Notes under the pieces: model-generated
Databases searched by the model: none
What the model saw: only the letters and a program-made list of their open reading frames with translations
Told to the model about the DNA's origin: nothing
Translations under genes and position numbers: made by a program
Source of the DNA: Nemertoderma westbladi
Taxonomy: Eukaryota > Xenacoelomorpha > Nemertodermatida > Nemertodermatidae
Direction of reading: 5' to 3'
DNA length: 64,000 nucleotides
Assembly (NCBI GenBank): GCA_032718475.1
Contig: JAUCBJ010008394.1
Span: 1-64,000 of the forward strand
Part shown: positions 1-12,000 of the stretch, piece by piece
Position numbering within the stretch: the stretch's first letter is position 1
Layout of the letters: each line of letters opens with the position of its first letter

Positions 1-356
1 ATCTAGTGTATTAGGTGTAGTAAAAAAACTAAAATAAAAACTAAAATACATTGACCCTATTCACCTTGTGCTTATGATTAGTTGCAATACCAATCACATT
101 TTCGTACTATTGTGTAGGTGCATTAAACGTCCCAATAAATAATCATATAGACTCTATCTATCTGATTTAATATCAATATCATATTTTAATATCATTTTGT
201 AGAGACCAACCAGTGTTGTATGTCACCCGAAATAGCAAATACTTATAACAATTGCGAGGTACAGGGCATTTTTTCGCCTCTGGGGCTATCTTCTATTGGT
301 TCAATATCAATATTAAACCAAAAGATGACATAATAATACACGATTTATATAGAAAC
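1..356. other. AT-rich intergenic DNA, nothing recognised
   Basis: No ORF of note, no repeat shared with the rest of the window and no RNA gene is visible here. Confidence 0.5.
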
Positions 357-600
357 GGGAAGGGTAGCTCAATTGGTTGAGCCACAGCCCTGCAATCTAT
401 TGCCTGTAGGTTCGAACCCCGCCATGGTCCACTCAGCCTTTCATCCCCTGGGTTCGATAAAAGGGAACCAACCAGTTGAATTAATTTGGGTAAAACTTGG
501 AATATGATTAGCGTCCACCCTTACCTTTGGTAGCAGCTATAGAAAGAGGACCCTACTGGTCGTCGTTTGGCTGACAGTTTGCTTTGCTTTTTTGCTTTTT
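357..600 (+). mobile_element. tRNA-derived SINE
   Basis: The head resembles a tRNA gene. A Pol III box A (TAGCTCAATTGG, 365-376) is followed 33 bases later by a good box B (GGTTCGAACCC, 409-419). There is no proper acceptor-stem pairing and no CCA context, and the sequence runs on into a non-tRNA body. A second, more decayed copy lies near 29.55 kb and shares the box A region, a CCAGTT(A/G)AATT block and a GGTAGCAGCTAT block. Two dispersed copies with the same body argue for a SINE rather than a functional tRNA gene. The 3' boundary is not clear. Confidence 0.65.
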
Positions 601-889
601 TCAATTGCGTCTGACTATTGATTTTCATTACATCAATGGCACTATAGGATGTTATGTATATCGGGCCCTACTTTTGTAATTATTTAGTTGGTAATAATGC
701 ATCATTTTTCATACTGTAAAAGCTACTGTAAATAATAGCTAATATTATTATTATTGACATTTAATTGTATTAATTCCAACATATGGAGTAAAGATTTAAA
801 ATCAATGAATATATCGTTGCAATAAATTAATAAAATTATTTAATGTTAATCAATTTATTATTATTGTATATATTATTATTGTCTATACA

Positions 890-3003
890 TACAGTCGGGG
901 TCTCAAAGTGCATCTGTTCTTTGAGATTTTCTCAAAGTTTTTCTAAAAGTGTCTAAAAGTCATTACATTACTCCCAACGGCCGCTTTGAATTCTTGTAGA
1001 CACTTTTAGTTGGGAATCTCAAAGTGATTTCCTGCTTTTAGGCACTTTGAATTCTTTGAATTCTTTGAGAAATGTCACTTTGAGGTAGTTTGCGGCACTT
1101 TTAATTCTTTGAGAAAATAAACTCCGAGGTATTCCTGATTGACAGCTCGTGGTAAGTTAACTGAGAGGCAGAGGCATTCTCGGGGAACAATATTATGCGG
1201 GCAACAAAGTGATACTTGTGTGTTGGCCAGTTGTTGCATAGAAGCTATATTCCCATTAATTTATCAAATTGAGGTTCCTGAGGTCATTACAGGATGGGTT
1301 TTCGGTCGCAAGTACAAATTGAATTTACGGCACCCTAAAGTCTTTCTAAAAAACATTCATTCAAATAATACATGAAACATAATTTGTGAAACAAGATTAA
1401 TGCTTGACAAGATTGATTATTTTAATAACATAATACAATATCAGATTAACAATTAATATAAGAGAAACTTCTCTGTAGTTTCTCTGTGTATACGCAGTTT
1501 CATTATAATGACCTAAAGAAGCCCTGTTGGGAGAAAGCTTGTAATAACATTTGTTATTCATTTCATTAGTCACCTCAGGTCAAACCGTACTACCTTTACT
1601 GTTTAATTAATATGATAACTATGTTGACGAGAGCGCGAGAATTCCTTCTTAAAAACTAAGAAAGGCTTTCGACTTTCAAGTACGATAGAACGGCTACAAT
1701 CTTGTGTTGTTTTAGCTTAATAGAGATATTAAAATATCCCCTGCCGCTGGCGTTTATATTTGAGCATATTTTAAATGTTTGCCTCATATTCAATTGATGT
1801 GTACCGCCTTCTGGCAAAGCGGCACCCAGTTTAAACTATCAATCACAGCTAGTGAGTAGCGACCCACGGTCGGCGACCTTCAAACAAACAGGTGCAGAGT
1901 CGGAAAGAACTGTCACATGCTTTGCTTGGCTTGTGGTACCATTTGATTACATAATAGATTTTGGCAGACTGGGCGGTCGCTCTGACCATATGCATTGCGC
2001 ACCAACAATGCCTAAAACATCTATGGGAACAGCCAATTAGTGCGCTTGAATCATTTATCTTTATTCCTGCCTCTATCGTTATTCTTTACTTTGTATAACA
2101 CAATTTACAGTGCGGCAAAGTATGGCTGGTTGACCATTGAAATGCATTGGTAAAGGTATTCGGCGTTCACGTGGGCTAAACAAATTTAAACAGTACAGTT
2201 TTAGCACTATACATTAATATAGATAGGGCAACAGACAAACTGTCTATGACACAAATACCAACACATTCCGATAGCCCGCAATTACGGCGTCTCTAAAGAG
2301 CCCAAATATAAATTAATAAAATCCTCTATGAAACAATAAAAATTCCTACAAAAAATACTGCTGTATTAAATATTAGTTACTGCAGTAACATATAACAATT
2401 ACTGCAGTAACAAATATTTATTACTGCAGTAATAAATATTTATTACTGCAGTAATAAATATTTTTTTATTACTGCAGTAATAAATATTTATTACTGCAGT
2501 AATAAATATTTATTACTGCAGTAACAAATATTTATTACTGCAGTAACAAATATTTATTACTGCAATAATCAATATTAATAAATTAATAAATAATTGAATA
2601 AAAATTAATACTGCAGTAATCAATATTAATAAATAATTGAATAAAAATTTCTACTGCAGTAACAAATTATTTGTTACTGCAGAAAAAGACAATTTTTTAT
2701 TACTGCAGTAAGTTTAATTCTTACTTTCAGTAACAAATATTTATTACTGCAGTATTTTTTGGAGGCATCTTTATTGTTTCATAGAGGTTTTTATTACTTA
2801 TATTTTACCCTTTAGTAGTCAAAGTCAATATACCCCATACCATAGCCAGCTTCAGGCAGGACTGTATGAAATGACTGACAGTACTACTTTGAAATCTTTG
2901 AGGACACTTTGTCATTTTCTTGGACCACTTTTAGAAATTTGAGACACTTTTAGTTCTTTGAGAAAATCTCAAAGAACAGATGCACTTTGAGACCCCGACT
3001 GTA
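890..3003. mobile_element. Non-autonomous inverted-repeat element with TA target duplications
   Basis: Outer ends are CAGTCGGGGTCTCAAAGTGC at 892 and its inverse ending at 3001. They form near-perfect terminal inverted repeats of about 47 bp, with further diverged pairing inside (TTCTTTGAGAAA and ACACTTTTAG motifs on both sides). A TA dinucleotide flanks each end (890-891, 3002-3003). CAGT ends with a TA duplication are the signature of the Tc1/mariner superfamily, so a Tc1/mariner-type non-autonomous element is the best call. No transposase is recognisable in the 2.1-kb interior, where ORFs reach only 60-80 codons. It carries a second nested inverted-repeat element at 2286-2820. Confidence 0.75.
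2286..2820. mobile_element. Nested inverted-repeat element with palindromic CTGCAG minisatellite
   Basis: Ends begin GGCGTCTCTAAAG at 2286 and return inverted up to 2820 (ACCCTTTAGTAGTC). The terminal repeats extend about 80 bases inwards, covering the AATCCTCTATGAAACAATAA block and its inverse. The interior (about 2380-2760) is an array of some 12-13 copies of a 22-24 bp unit centred on the 12-bp palindrome TTACTGCAGTAA. The same terminal sequence recurs at 45181, 59842 and 60201-60216, so this is a dispersed family. No coding capacity is seen. Confidence 0.7.
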
Positions 3004-3039
3004 TTTATCAGTTTATTCAAGTTTATTGAAAGCATTATA

Positions 3040-3250
3040 TTTTCAAAATTATTCCCAGCATATGGTTGTTCCTGTTCTAGTCCTACCAAAAGCTTCCCAT
3101 ATTGTAACTGCACACTTTGATATCAATCTCATTACTATTTATTAATCTCATTCAATTATGTAAGGTACACCATATTGAAAAAAAAGGTTTTATAAGATGC
3201 TATATGCCTCTGCATTCCTTACATTAATTGATACTTTGTAATATAGGGAT
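3040..3250 (+). repeat. Dispersed repeat, inverted partner at 54.97-55.19 kb
   Basis: This stretch (key blocks ATGGTTGTTCCTGTTCTAG, AATTATGTAAGGTACACCAT and GCATTCCTTACATTAATTGA) reappears, diverged and on the opposite strand, at about 54970-55195. Neither copy shows terminal repeats or coding sequence, so the family is unassigned. Confidence 0.55.
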
Positions 3251-4654
3251 TTTTTGTTTTCCTTCTTCCTTCTAAAGTTTTTTCTAGTTTTTGGTGTTGT
3301 TGTAACATTTTCTTCACCAAAAACACGAAAAAGCTTAATGAAACAGCTGACTTTCAGTTGCAGTCCTACTCAACTATTTATCATTTATAAATTATTTGCA
3401 TTAAAAATAGTGTGGCATAGGCGGTTTATAATGTTACAAGTTACCTATTGTTTGAACAAAAAAAAATAGGTTAGTTAGAACAGTAACAGAGAAAAGCTCT
3501 TGTCAACTACTCAACCTCACTGACTCTTGGTAATGCCTGTTCCGCTGACGGGGCTGCCGATCAACGCGACCCTGACACCAATAAAAGGGCCCTCTTTCTT
3601 TTGGGGCATTATTATTGTTGGAACTGATATGCTCCAACTTTACAACTCATCACACCTCCCACTCCCACTATCTGATAAAAGTTAGCAGCAAATCAACACA
3701 CCAAAACCCACATCCAGACAACCAAAAAAAAAGAAAAGAAAAAAATAAATTAACCCTAATAATAGGGTTAATTTAAAATAAAATAATTCCGTTGGAGAAG
3801 AAGACCAATAATTAATAACTTAGTGCTCATAAATCAATTTAATTATATTAGAAGTTACAATTTAAATTATTTATGATCCACTATGTACTTATGAGATGAC
3901 GATCCTCAGTTATTTAATAATAAAAAAAAATAAAAAAAATATTATTCAAGGGAAAATGCTCGTTGTTTTCAACAGCGGGTTGTAAAACCTTCCCTTTGTA
4001 ATAATACAGAACAGAGCCCTTCAAAGTCAGGAGTTTCGGAATTTGTTGAATAGCATATGGTGGTTATGGCTCTTTTTACTACCATTTCCTTCCTATAATG
4101 TAACTACTATAACATAAATTTATTACTTTATTACGTATCCCACATAGAAAGAAAGTACATCCATTATGCAAAAAATACACAATAAATATACCCACATCTT
4201 ATAAATAGACCATAGATTGTTGTTACTCGGTATAAAATTATTTCAATTAGTTTGCATTTTTACGAACATTAATTACTATACATAATATTTTAAGTTAACA
4301 TACAATAAAAAAAAATATAAGTGAATTAAATCAGTTAGGTCTACCTAATGTTAGTAGTTTTTTTACAATATCTAAGTTTAAAAAAAACAAGTGGTGCAAT
4401 TTAAAATGAGTGCTGATCAGAGTTGATTGCCATAGGGTGTTTAAGTAAAGATACGAGGATCAATATACTTTAAAGTAACTTGCAAGAAATATTTATGTAG
4501 TATATTTATTTATTTATGTAGCGGAACTGCTTCTCCTCTAGGCCAGACCAAGTTAGAAGTAGAACCGTCACCAACCCTCAACAAGAAAATATGAATCTGA
4601 CACTTTCCACCACACACCCCCCACTGACACTTAAACGACATGGGTACCTACATT
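3251..4654. other. AT-rich intergenic DNA without recognisable gene
   Basis: Only short ORFs occur, with no family signature. Around 3530-3740 a short GC-richer block ends in an A-rich stretch (3722-3750) and may be a retroposed fragment, but no second copy is seen in the window to confirm it. Confidence 0.4.
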
Positions 4655-5200
4655 TTCAAATTACATGTAAGCTATCAATCTTGATAAATATTTTTGTTCT
4701 AGAACACATTTTTTTTTGTTCTAGAATACATTTTTTGTACAATGCATAAAATACCATGTTATATAAAATACACAGGTTTAAAAAAATTTTGAAAATGTAG
4801 GTACCCATTTCGTATAAGTGCCTCCCCCCCCCCCCCCACACCATGACGCACACACCATTACCCCACCACCCACGCACATACTAGCTTCCATTCCAATGAA
4901 AACAGTGATTTATGAAAAAAAAATTTTATAGCTTTAGTTTTTGTAAAAACACTACTGAAGCGGTGGAGTATACTAGCTACCATGGAAATCAATTTACTCG
5001 CGAAATTTTTACTCGCAATATTTTTACGCTCGATATTTTTACTTGCAATACTTTTACACTCGATATTTTTACTTGCAATATTTTTATTCGTGATATTTTT
5101 GATATTTTTCATCTTGTTATATTTTTCCCTCTATGTTTTTTACTCGGGATATTTTTTCTTGGGATATTTTTCAAGTCTCGATATTTTTCAATACCATAAA
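4655..5200. repeat. TTCTAGAA-type repeat followed by GATATTTTTACTNG array
   Basis: Bases 4660-4740 hold TGTTCTAGAACA-type palindromes with an AAGCTATCAATCTTGATAAATA block, which recurs at 34980-35035. A C run (about 4824-4837) follows. From 4985 to 5195 short units of CTCGATATTTTTACTTGCAATATTTTTA type are tandemly repeated. The same two components sit together at 34.2-35.5 kb, so this is a second, smaller copy of that composite repeat. The long open frames through it on both strands come from the repeat and are not genes. Confidence 0.6.
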
Positions 5201-5600
5201 TACATGTATTGAAATATCTGGCAACTCAGAAATGGATTCAACATCACTGTAATGAAAGGATGACCAAATATGAACCGAAATCGTCAATGCCTTCCCATAT
5301 TCCAACCAGTCAATTCCTAATATAACTCCAATAGAAAATGTCCCTTAAAACCAGAAACAATGAATTTGATACACTAACAGGAAAAATTAATAGATAACAA
5401 ATAGAAGTAATGATATCATCATTCCACAATACATCGGACATCATTCCACAATACAGAATCTGAAAGGTAAATTCATAGGCGATTTCAAACAGAGAAGAAA
5501 AAGATATTCTCCAATACACTGAGGCAGCTGAAGACCCAACAACTTGAGAATAACTCAAGTTAACGAATGTGGGAGTAATAAGTAGAAAATCACAACAATC
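5201..5600. other. Left flank of the BEL insertion, no gene recognised
   Basis: About 400 bases with no recognisable domain on either strand. It ends at the target-site duplication of the BEL/Pao element. A decayed LINE lies on the other side, so this may be part of the same older repeat, but no homology can be shown. Confidence 0.35.
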
Positions 5601-5605
5601 ACCTC
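5601..5605. repeat. Target-site duplication ACCTC, left copy
   Basis: ACCTC directly precedes the TG of the 5' LTR and is repeated directly after the CA of the 3' LTR (17966-17970). Five-base duplications are typical of BEL/Pao integrases. Confidence 0.9.
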
Positions 5606-6830
5606 TGTAAAAGCTTTTGCGGAATTGCCCGGTTATTTTTCCTTATTTTTTCCGTAAAATACTCTGTAGTTGGTTTAGTAGGCGTAAGAGGCCGTATTAT
5701 TGCTGTATCGGTGTTTTTTAGAGGACCTAAGAGCTATTTCCTCCGTATGTGTACTTTGGGGGACATGGTTGGTGATTCTATGGCAATTCTATGACGCAAA
5801 ATAGCTAGATCCTCTTGAAACAGTAGTTACTATGACGACGGTTAACAGCTGAGCTGTATACGTGTCGATTTTCTTTGTTCTACGGTGCCTCTCAGTTCAG
5901 TCAACCAATCAGAGCGTTTTTACTGTTCTTGTACAGAAATTTCCTAGAAATCACGCAATGCTTTATGGGCAGTGTTATCATTCAGTCCTTAGCCAAGAAA
6001 GAACGGCTTTTGGAATATTTGTGCTTTTCTGCTTTTAGCCTAACACTAGTAGGCTTAATTATAAGGACATATATCCGTTATCACACTGGTCACACTGGGT
6101 AACTCAATGGTTAACAACTTACTCAATGCTTGGCTGGTCTTGTCGTGCATACTTTTATAACGTTATACTGCTATTTACTGTCGGTTATTCATTATATGGT
6201 TGATGAAATATTATATCGGAATACTGATCAATAGTCCGACATCCCAATCTTCTTGATATACTAAAGGTTAGAGAGACCGGTTACAGATAAACGATTGTGA
6301 CTTATGTTAAAGTGGTTTGAAGTGAATCTAATGTTATCTGATAGACCCTACATGAGTCGGTCTGTGTTCCTTTTATATGTGACTAAAATCAGTGAAGATC
6401 GGCAGATCAGTGTGCAGTATTGTGCAGCATTGTGTATGAGTGAGACTGATAACGAAGCATTTCCTAAAGAATGCGCCATATATGTGAATTGTAACTAAGC
6501 CATATCGTTGCATGTAGTTTAAGTCATAGCTCTGTTTATATAGATAGAGCGCCACGTCCAAAAGGAACTGTTAATATTCCCCGAAGGTGAATAATATTGT
6601 CAGAGATTATATAATACTGTCAGTCGAATAATACATTAGGCTTACATAGCAATAAGATTAAGCCGTCGAAGTCAATCTCCCGGGTATATCCAGCGGGTGA
6701 ATGATCGCGCACAGATTGGTTTCAACTAGTGTAGTGAATCAAATACTTGTCAGAGGCTAAAAGCGATTTATTATCTAGAAGACATCCTAATTTGGCGGGT
6801 TAAACTGCCAAAGGTCTGAAAGCGCGAACA
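5606..6830 (+). repeat. 5' LTR of the BEL/Pao element
   Basis: 1,225 bp, starting TGTAAAAGC and ending GCGCGAACA. Reading against the 3' LTR, I see about four substitutions and one single-base indel (near 5660, 6002, 6476 and 6551). Two of the differences are CG in this copy and CA in the other, as expected from CpG decay. It contains a 64-codon ORF (6304-6498) kept in both LTRs but not recognised. Confidence 0.93.
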
Positions 6831-7119
6831 ATAACGGATATTGCTTCTGGATTGCGGTGTAAACAATCTAGTAGAAAGTACCGGTCGACCGGTAACCAGT
6901 AGGCCTGACTGCCTGATCATCCGGACCGGTACCTACTTACGGTACAGGTACAGCAGTATTATTCGATTTGATTATTATATGCCGGTAGGTCTTAATAATT
7001 AATCGGGGACGCCTGGTTTTTATTGGGATTTTACTTAGGCCTATTTCTGTCAGTTTTATTTATTTGTAGGCCAGTATTGAGCAGAAGGCGTGTAAGCCCG
7101 CTCAGATTGTACAGATAAT

Positions 7120-7693
7120 TTGTAGGCTTGACTGTTGGCTAACTGTTGATTAGGTCTGAACGGATTGCAGTGCATGTAGAGTGTATGTCCGATAAAGAAC
7201 GGTTAGGAAGTAGGGGCAGCCATAGCTGTAAGGTAAACCCCCATCTAAAGAATAAGTCGTACTACTGGGTTAGAACGCATACTACTTAACCATTTCGGAG
7301 TCTGCATGTCCTGTGGTTTATTTAGGCTTGATAGTAGTCTGCCATCGTTTGGTCTGTACTTTGTTTGTGTAGTCTGTGCGGGTAGCGTATAATTTTATTT
7401 AGAAAATTTATAGGCTGGATAGTTGTCTGGCTGTTGTTGGGTTTGAGGAAATTTCGGTGTGTGTAGAGCATCTGTCCGATAAAGAACGGTTAGGAAGTAG
7501 GGGCAGCCATCGCTGTAAGGTAAACCCCCATCTAAAGAATAAGTCGTACTACTGGGTTAGAACGCATACTACTTAATCATTTCAGAGTCTGCATATACCG
7601 TAGTTTGTTTAGGCTTGATAGTAGTCTGTCAGTATTTGGTCTGCATTTTGTTTGAATGGTTTGTACGCGTAGCGTAATATTTATTATTCAGAG
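7120..7693 (+). repeat. Tandem duplication of a 287-bp unit in the BEL leader
   Basis: GTCCGATAAAGAACGG at 7187 recurs at 7474, and AGGCTTGATAGTAGTC at 7324 recurs at 7611. Both give a 287-base period. The core (AGTAGGGGCAGCCAT onward for about 120 bases) is nearly identical; the edges are diverged. Confidence 0.85.
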
Positions 7694-8640
7694 TTTATGC
7701 GATTATTCGCAACATTCATTCCCCAAGTTTATTCCTACAGTAATTGTGTTTGTTATACATACCGTTATAGTTAAATTAACCCCGGTACTACATCAGGGCT
7801 GCTCGGCGTAGGTAAAGACTGGAGATTTTGTGCTTTGGTCACTCCAGCAGATGCCGTGGTTCTTTTAGCTGTTCAAGTATTTTAACTACTAATTATTTGT
7901 TATACAAGTACTTGTACCTAATTTAGGGTTTAGTGTACAGTGCTTTCCGAAAGCAATTAGTGTGTAGGCAGTGTATTTGTGTTGTAAAGTGGTTAATTGG
8001 CACGTTGGTTCTGGTAGACCGCGGTAATTAACTTCTAGGTAGGGACACTCCGTGATACATAACGTAGTACCTATAGCGATACGGTTATAGGTCGTCAGGC
8101 GGTGGTATTTTCCTATCTGGACAACGCAGTATATTTACTACTACTTATTATTTTCAAATACCGTAGTAACCTGTCCGTTGTAATAACCAGATATTCTAAC
8201 CCTTTGTTAGGCTGGTTAGTAGACTTCTTGTAAAATTACCCTAAAAATTCGTATTTGTGTATTTGTAATTAAATTTTTGTGTTTATTTAGAGATTGTAAT
8301 CTCACCCCGAATTGTACGTAATTTGTAGTATTAAGTAACTTAGGTAAATTAGAATTATTTGTTTTAGTGTCTAACAAGTAGCACTCCACTAAGAGCGCAC
8401 AGCTTATGTGTAGTGACTCTCCCAGAAATAATAACATTTATTTCAACATTGACAAAACCCATTAAACGGGTATATATATATTATAAATCAACTCAAACGA
8501 TTTATAAATAGTAGGCCTACCATATAACAATTAGGTCTCAATATCAGTTGGACTACTGCTCAAATAACTGTAATAAAGTAAGTTAAAGTAACCAAGTAGC
8601 CCTTAAAATTCAGAAATTCAATTATTCTAAAATAATTGAT

Positions 8641-8880
8641 ATACCGGTATTTACAATAGGCTTATTCTTTTAATTTATAAATATAGGCTGAAATCATACC
8701 GGTATTCTGTAATTAATTCTAGTTAATAATTATACTTATATATACTATAAGTAGGCTGTATACTGGTATTCACGATAGGCCTATTATATATTTATATATT
8801 TGTACTAAAATTATACCGGTATTCTGTAACAAACCTAGTCTGTAATAATACTTATATATATACTATAAGCATACCGGTAT
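8641..8880 (+). repeat. Cluster of five ATACCGGTAT palindromes
   Basis: Copies at 8641, 8696, 8760 (one mismatch), 8813 and 8871, spaced 53-64 bases. Several are followed by TCTGTAA and the TATACTATAAG block, so they are remnants of a 55-60 bp tandem unit just upstream of the gag start at 9015. Confidence 0.75.
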
Positions 8881-9014
8881 TCTAATATATTATATATATC
8901 ACGCTACACTGAGTAGCAGTATCGGTAATTAATTGTTAGGCTAACAGTGATACTGAATTACTAGACTTGCTTTAACTGTAATATAGCAGTAGGCATTCAA
9001 CTATACAATCAAAC

Positions 9015-12000
9015 ATGGCTGACACAAGGCAAACTCTGTCAGATAGTCTCCTAGAAACAACAGCCTGTTTCTCAGATCAAAGTGTAGAGAATCTCAGACC
9101 AAGGTCTGAAACCCATCATACTGTAAGAAGGGCGAGGTGGTTGTGTCAGTGGTTGTTGGCAGTGGTTGTGTCAGAACCTAGGTTGGTAGAAGCGATTTCG
9201 CAATTTGCGAAGTTAGTGAAGCGCCGTTGGTCTGCCATAGGCACTCGGGCCCAAGTCAAGCGGGATCAAGAAGCAGCTGTCAAACAGCAGCAACATCCTA
9301 GCCAAGAACCTAGTTTTCAGCGGCCCGATAGCTCCAGTAGTTCGGATACTGATGAGAGGACGCCCGAACGCGGAGCAAAGATGGCGGATAAGGTTTATGA
9401 TGAGCGGCCAACCTATGAAGAATCAACCGACGCCATTTTTTCTCAAGAAGAAAGCGAAGTGACAGCAGAGAAACCGCATAAGAGGGATGCTATTGACATC
9501 TATCTGTCAGACTATCAACGCTTTGTAGGAGATGAAGAGTTGAGGAGAAGGTTGGAGGGGCTTAGCCCTAATAGTGAAGGAGCCCAGCGTGTGTTGGATG
9601 CAATCGATGTGGATAGGTTAGCTGCGAACCAAGCTAAATTCAATGAAAGCATCCGCATCGCTAAGGTTCAAGAAGAACAAGTAAGGAAAAAACGTATAGA
9701 AGACAGAAAGATAGCAGCAGTGGCAGAGGCAGAAAGAAAAGCGACCTTGGCAGAAGCAGCGGCAGAGGCAAAAGCGGCAGCAGCAGAAGCAGCGGCAGAG
9801 GCAAAAGCGGCAGCAGCAGAAGCAGCGGCAGAGGCAAAAGCGGCAGCGGCAGAGGCAAAAGCGGCAGCGGTGGCGGAAGCAGAACGGAGAGCGGCTGAAG
9901 AGATCGCCCAACTGGAGTTGGAAAATCTTCAAGAGAAACAAGACAACTTTAATAAACAGTTAACAGCTAGTAATATGCAGATGATGAGTCGATCTACTCC
10001 CAAAAGACAGGGGTATACATCATCTGAGGAAGGCGATACCACCGATACTGAAGGCAAAGGAAATCGATCTCGCCTAAGCAGACGTAAAAGAACATCCCAC
10101 CGTCAAAAATTGCCTGATTTGCCTCCAGCTGTTAGAAGGCAACTAAATAACACCTACTTAGGTAGTACAGAACCCACAGACCAAATAATTACAATAGAGA
10201 GACTCCCTACTATAGTAGATGAGCCCGAAATAGTTAGGTCTGTTCCCGAAGCCACCCTTTCGGTCGTAGAGACACCTGTACTCCCTGAACCTACCTCTCA
10301 ATTCCCTTTGCACAGCACTAAGCTACCTGTGCCCAGCAGAACAGCCCATGAGACAGCTCATGCCCTGGACTCCGAGCGAAATATTCATGATTTGTCGCCC
10401 GTTGTCCCTCGTCCGCCCGCTACAACGTTGGCGAATCCCGCTTCGGCGGTTGAATGGGTGGATGAGAGACGACGGGGGATGGATCTCCTGCTCGGACAGA
10501 TGCAGGAGACCGTTCAGCAATTCAAGGGCACAGTAAGGGAAAGTAGGTTAGAGTTGCAAGAAGTGCAGCAAAGTATCGCGCTAGAATGCGATAAATTAGT
10601 AAATACACAAAGGGGTATACCACCACCCCCTGTAACAATGTGTCAACCTGTTAGGTCTGAAGTATCTCATGCGCAAGGTGTGGAGCCTACACACATCTAT
10701 ACTGCTAGCGAAGTAGAAACTCCTATAGTGAACCCTATTAAGGGTAATTATAGACCTGTTGATAATGATATTCCCTATAGACCGGATCATAATCCGAGAA
10801 ATTTATATACCGATAACTCGATATTAAATAACACAATGGCCCAAGAAAGTTTTACGCGTCAAATGGCTAGAACCGAAGCCCGTCAAGCGGTAAAGGTGGG
10901 AGAGATCGTCAAGTTCAATGGAGATGAGATGAAATGGTTACCTTTTAATGAATATTACAAAGATAACATACAGAACTCTGTACTATCTAATGGAGAGAAA
11001 CTTAGATTCCTCATCGAGTGCTTGGAAGGATCTCCCAAGTTAATGGCGTTAAAGTTTATTGGACATCCAGACGGATTAAGACAAGTTTGGGATACACTAA
11101 ACATCAGGTATGGTAATAGGAATAACATAGCTAGGTATTTGTATGCAAAATTAATGGCGCCCCGAAAGTTTCTTAGCAGCGGGATTATAGAGTTTTCCGA
11201 TGAGATTCAGGAGATCTGTAGACAATTAGATTGGCTAGGTAAGTCTCATGAATACCAGAATTCTATGGTTGTAGGAGCCTTAGCATCTACTTTGCCCAAG
11301 GGTGGAGTAGGTACACGCTGGGACAAGAAAGTGTTATATATGATGGAACAACAACGACGAGACCCTACCATGGCTGATCTCATGTCATTCTTAGATGGAG
11401 AAGTGAAATTACAGCTCCTAAGGCAGTCCAGAGAGAAGACACTGGAAAACAAGGTAAGTGAGAAACCCGTTTCTAGGAGAAGGGTAACACCAGTGTGTTA
11501 TACAGACGACGGCGAAAGCCAGACTTCTCAAGGAGAGGATAGCGGGAAAGACACTGAAAGATCTTATTATGTCAATAAAACGCCTAAAGACCAGGTAAGT
11601 AAATTCAAGTCTCGAACCAATGACAGGAGAGAACAGGTAAGAAAAACTCCTCCTACGTCTCCCAAGAGAATTCAGGTGAGAAAGCCCGAAGAAAGAACGA
11701 ACGTGCACCACACAGCACATGTTAAAGTAAGTAACATCAAGCCCAAATGTGTGCTGTGCGACGGGCCCCACCGTTTAAATGCGTGTGATAAATTCCTGAG
11801 GAAATCTCTAAAGGACAGACGTGAAGTCATGTGGGATAAGCGGTTGTGTTATAATTGCCTCAGACGAGGACACCAACGGCGAACCTGTTACTCCGACGCA
11901 AGGTGTGCAAAGTGCGGTGCGAAACATCATATCTTGTTGCACACTGAATTCGAGCGAAATAGTCCGAGTCAGGTGAGTGATTCCGAACTACATGTCCAAT

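Larger units (their letters stand above)
6831..9014 (+). other. Long 5' leader of the BEL/Pao element
   Basis: 2.2 kb between the 5' LTR and the gag start with no significant ORF. It holds a 287-bp direct duplication (about 7120-7406 and 7407-7693) and a cluster of ATACCGGTAT palindromes (8641-8880) shortly before the gag ATG. A leader of this length could carry packaging or translation-control signals; that is inference. Confidence 0.6.

Noticed and set aside
357-432. Functional tRNA gene
   Set aside because: Box A and B are good, but no acceptor stem can be formed, and a second copy shares the non-tRNA body, as expected for a SINE.
1139-2040. Short ORFs inside the TA-flanked element as a transposase
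   Set aside because: At 60-80 codons, with no helix-turn-helix or DDE-type motifs in any frame.
6304-6498. 64-codon ORF in the BEL LTR (also at 17439-17633)
   Set aside because: Conserved between the LTRs only because the LTRs are nearly identical; no family signature.
6848-6864. TGGATTGCGG as BEL primer-binding site
   Set aside because: It lies 17 bases inside the LTR end and I could not match it to the 3' end of a known tRNA.
9618-9941. 107-codon Cys/Phe-rich ORF opposite gag
   Set aside because: Antisense of the Ala/Glu/Lys repeat of gag; composition is dictated by the GCAGCGGCAGAGGC units.
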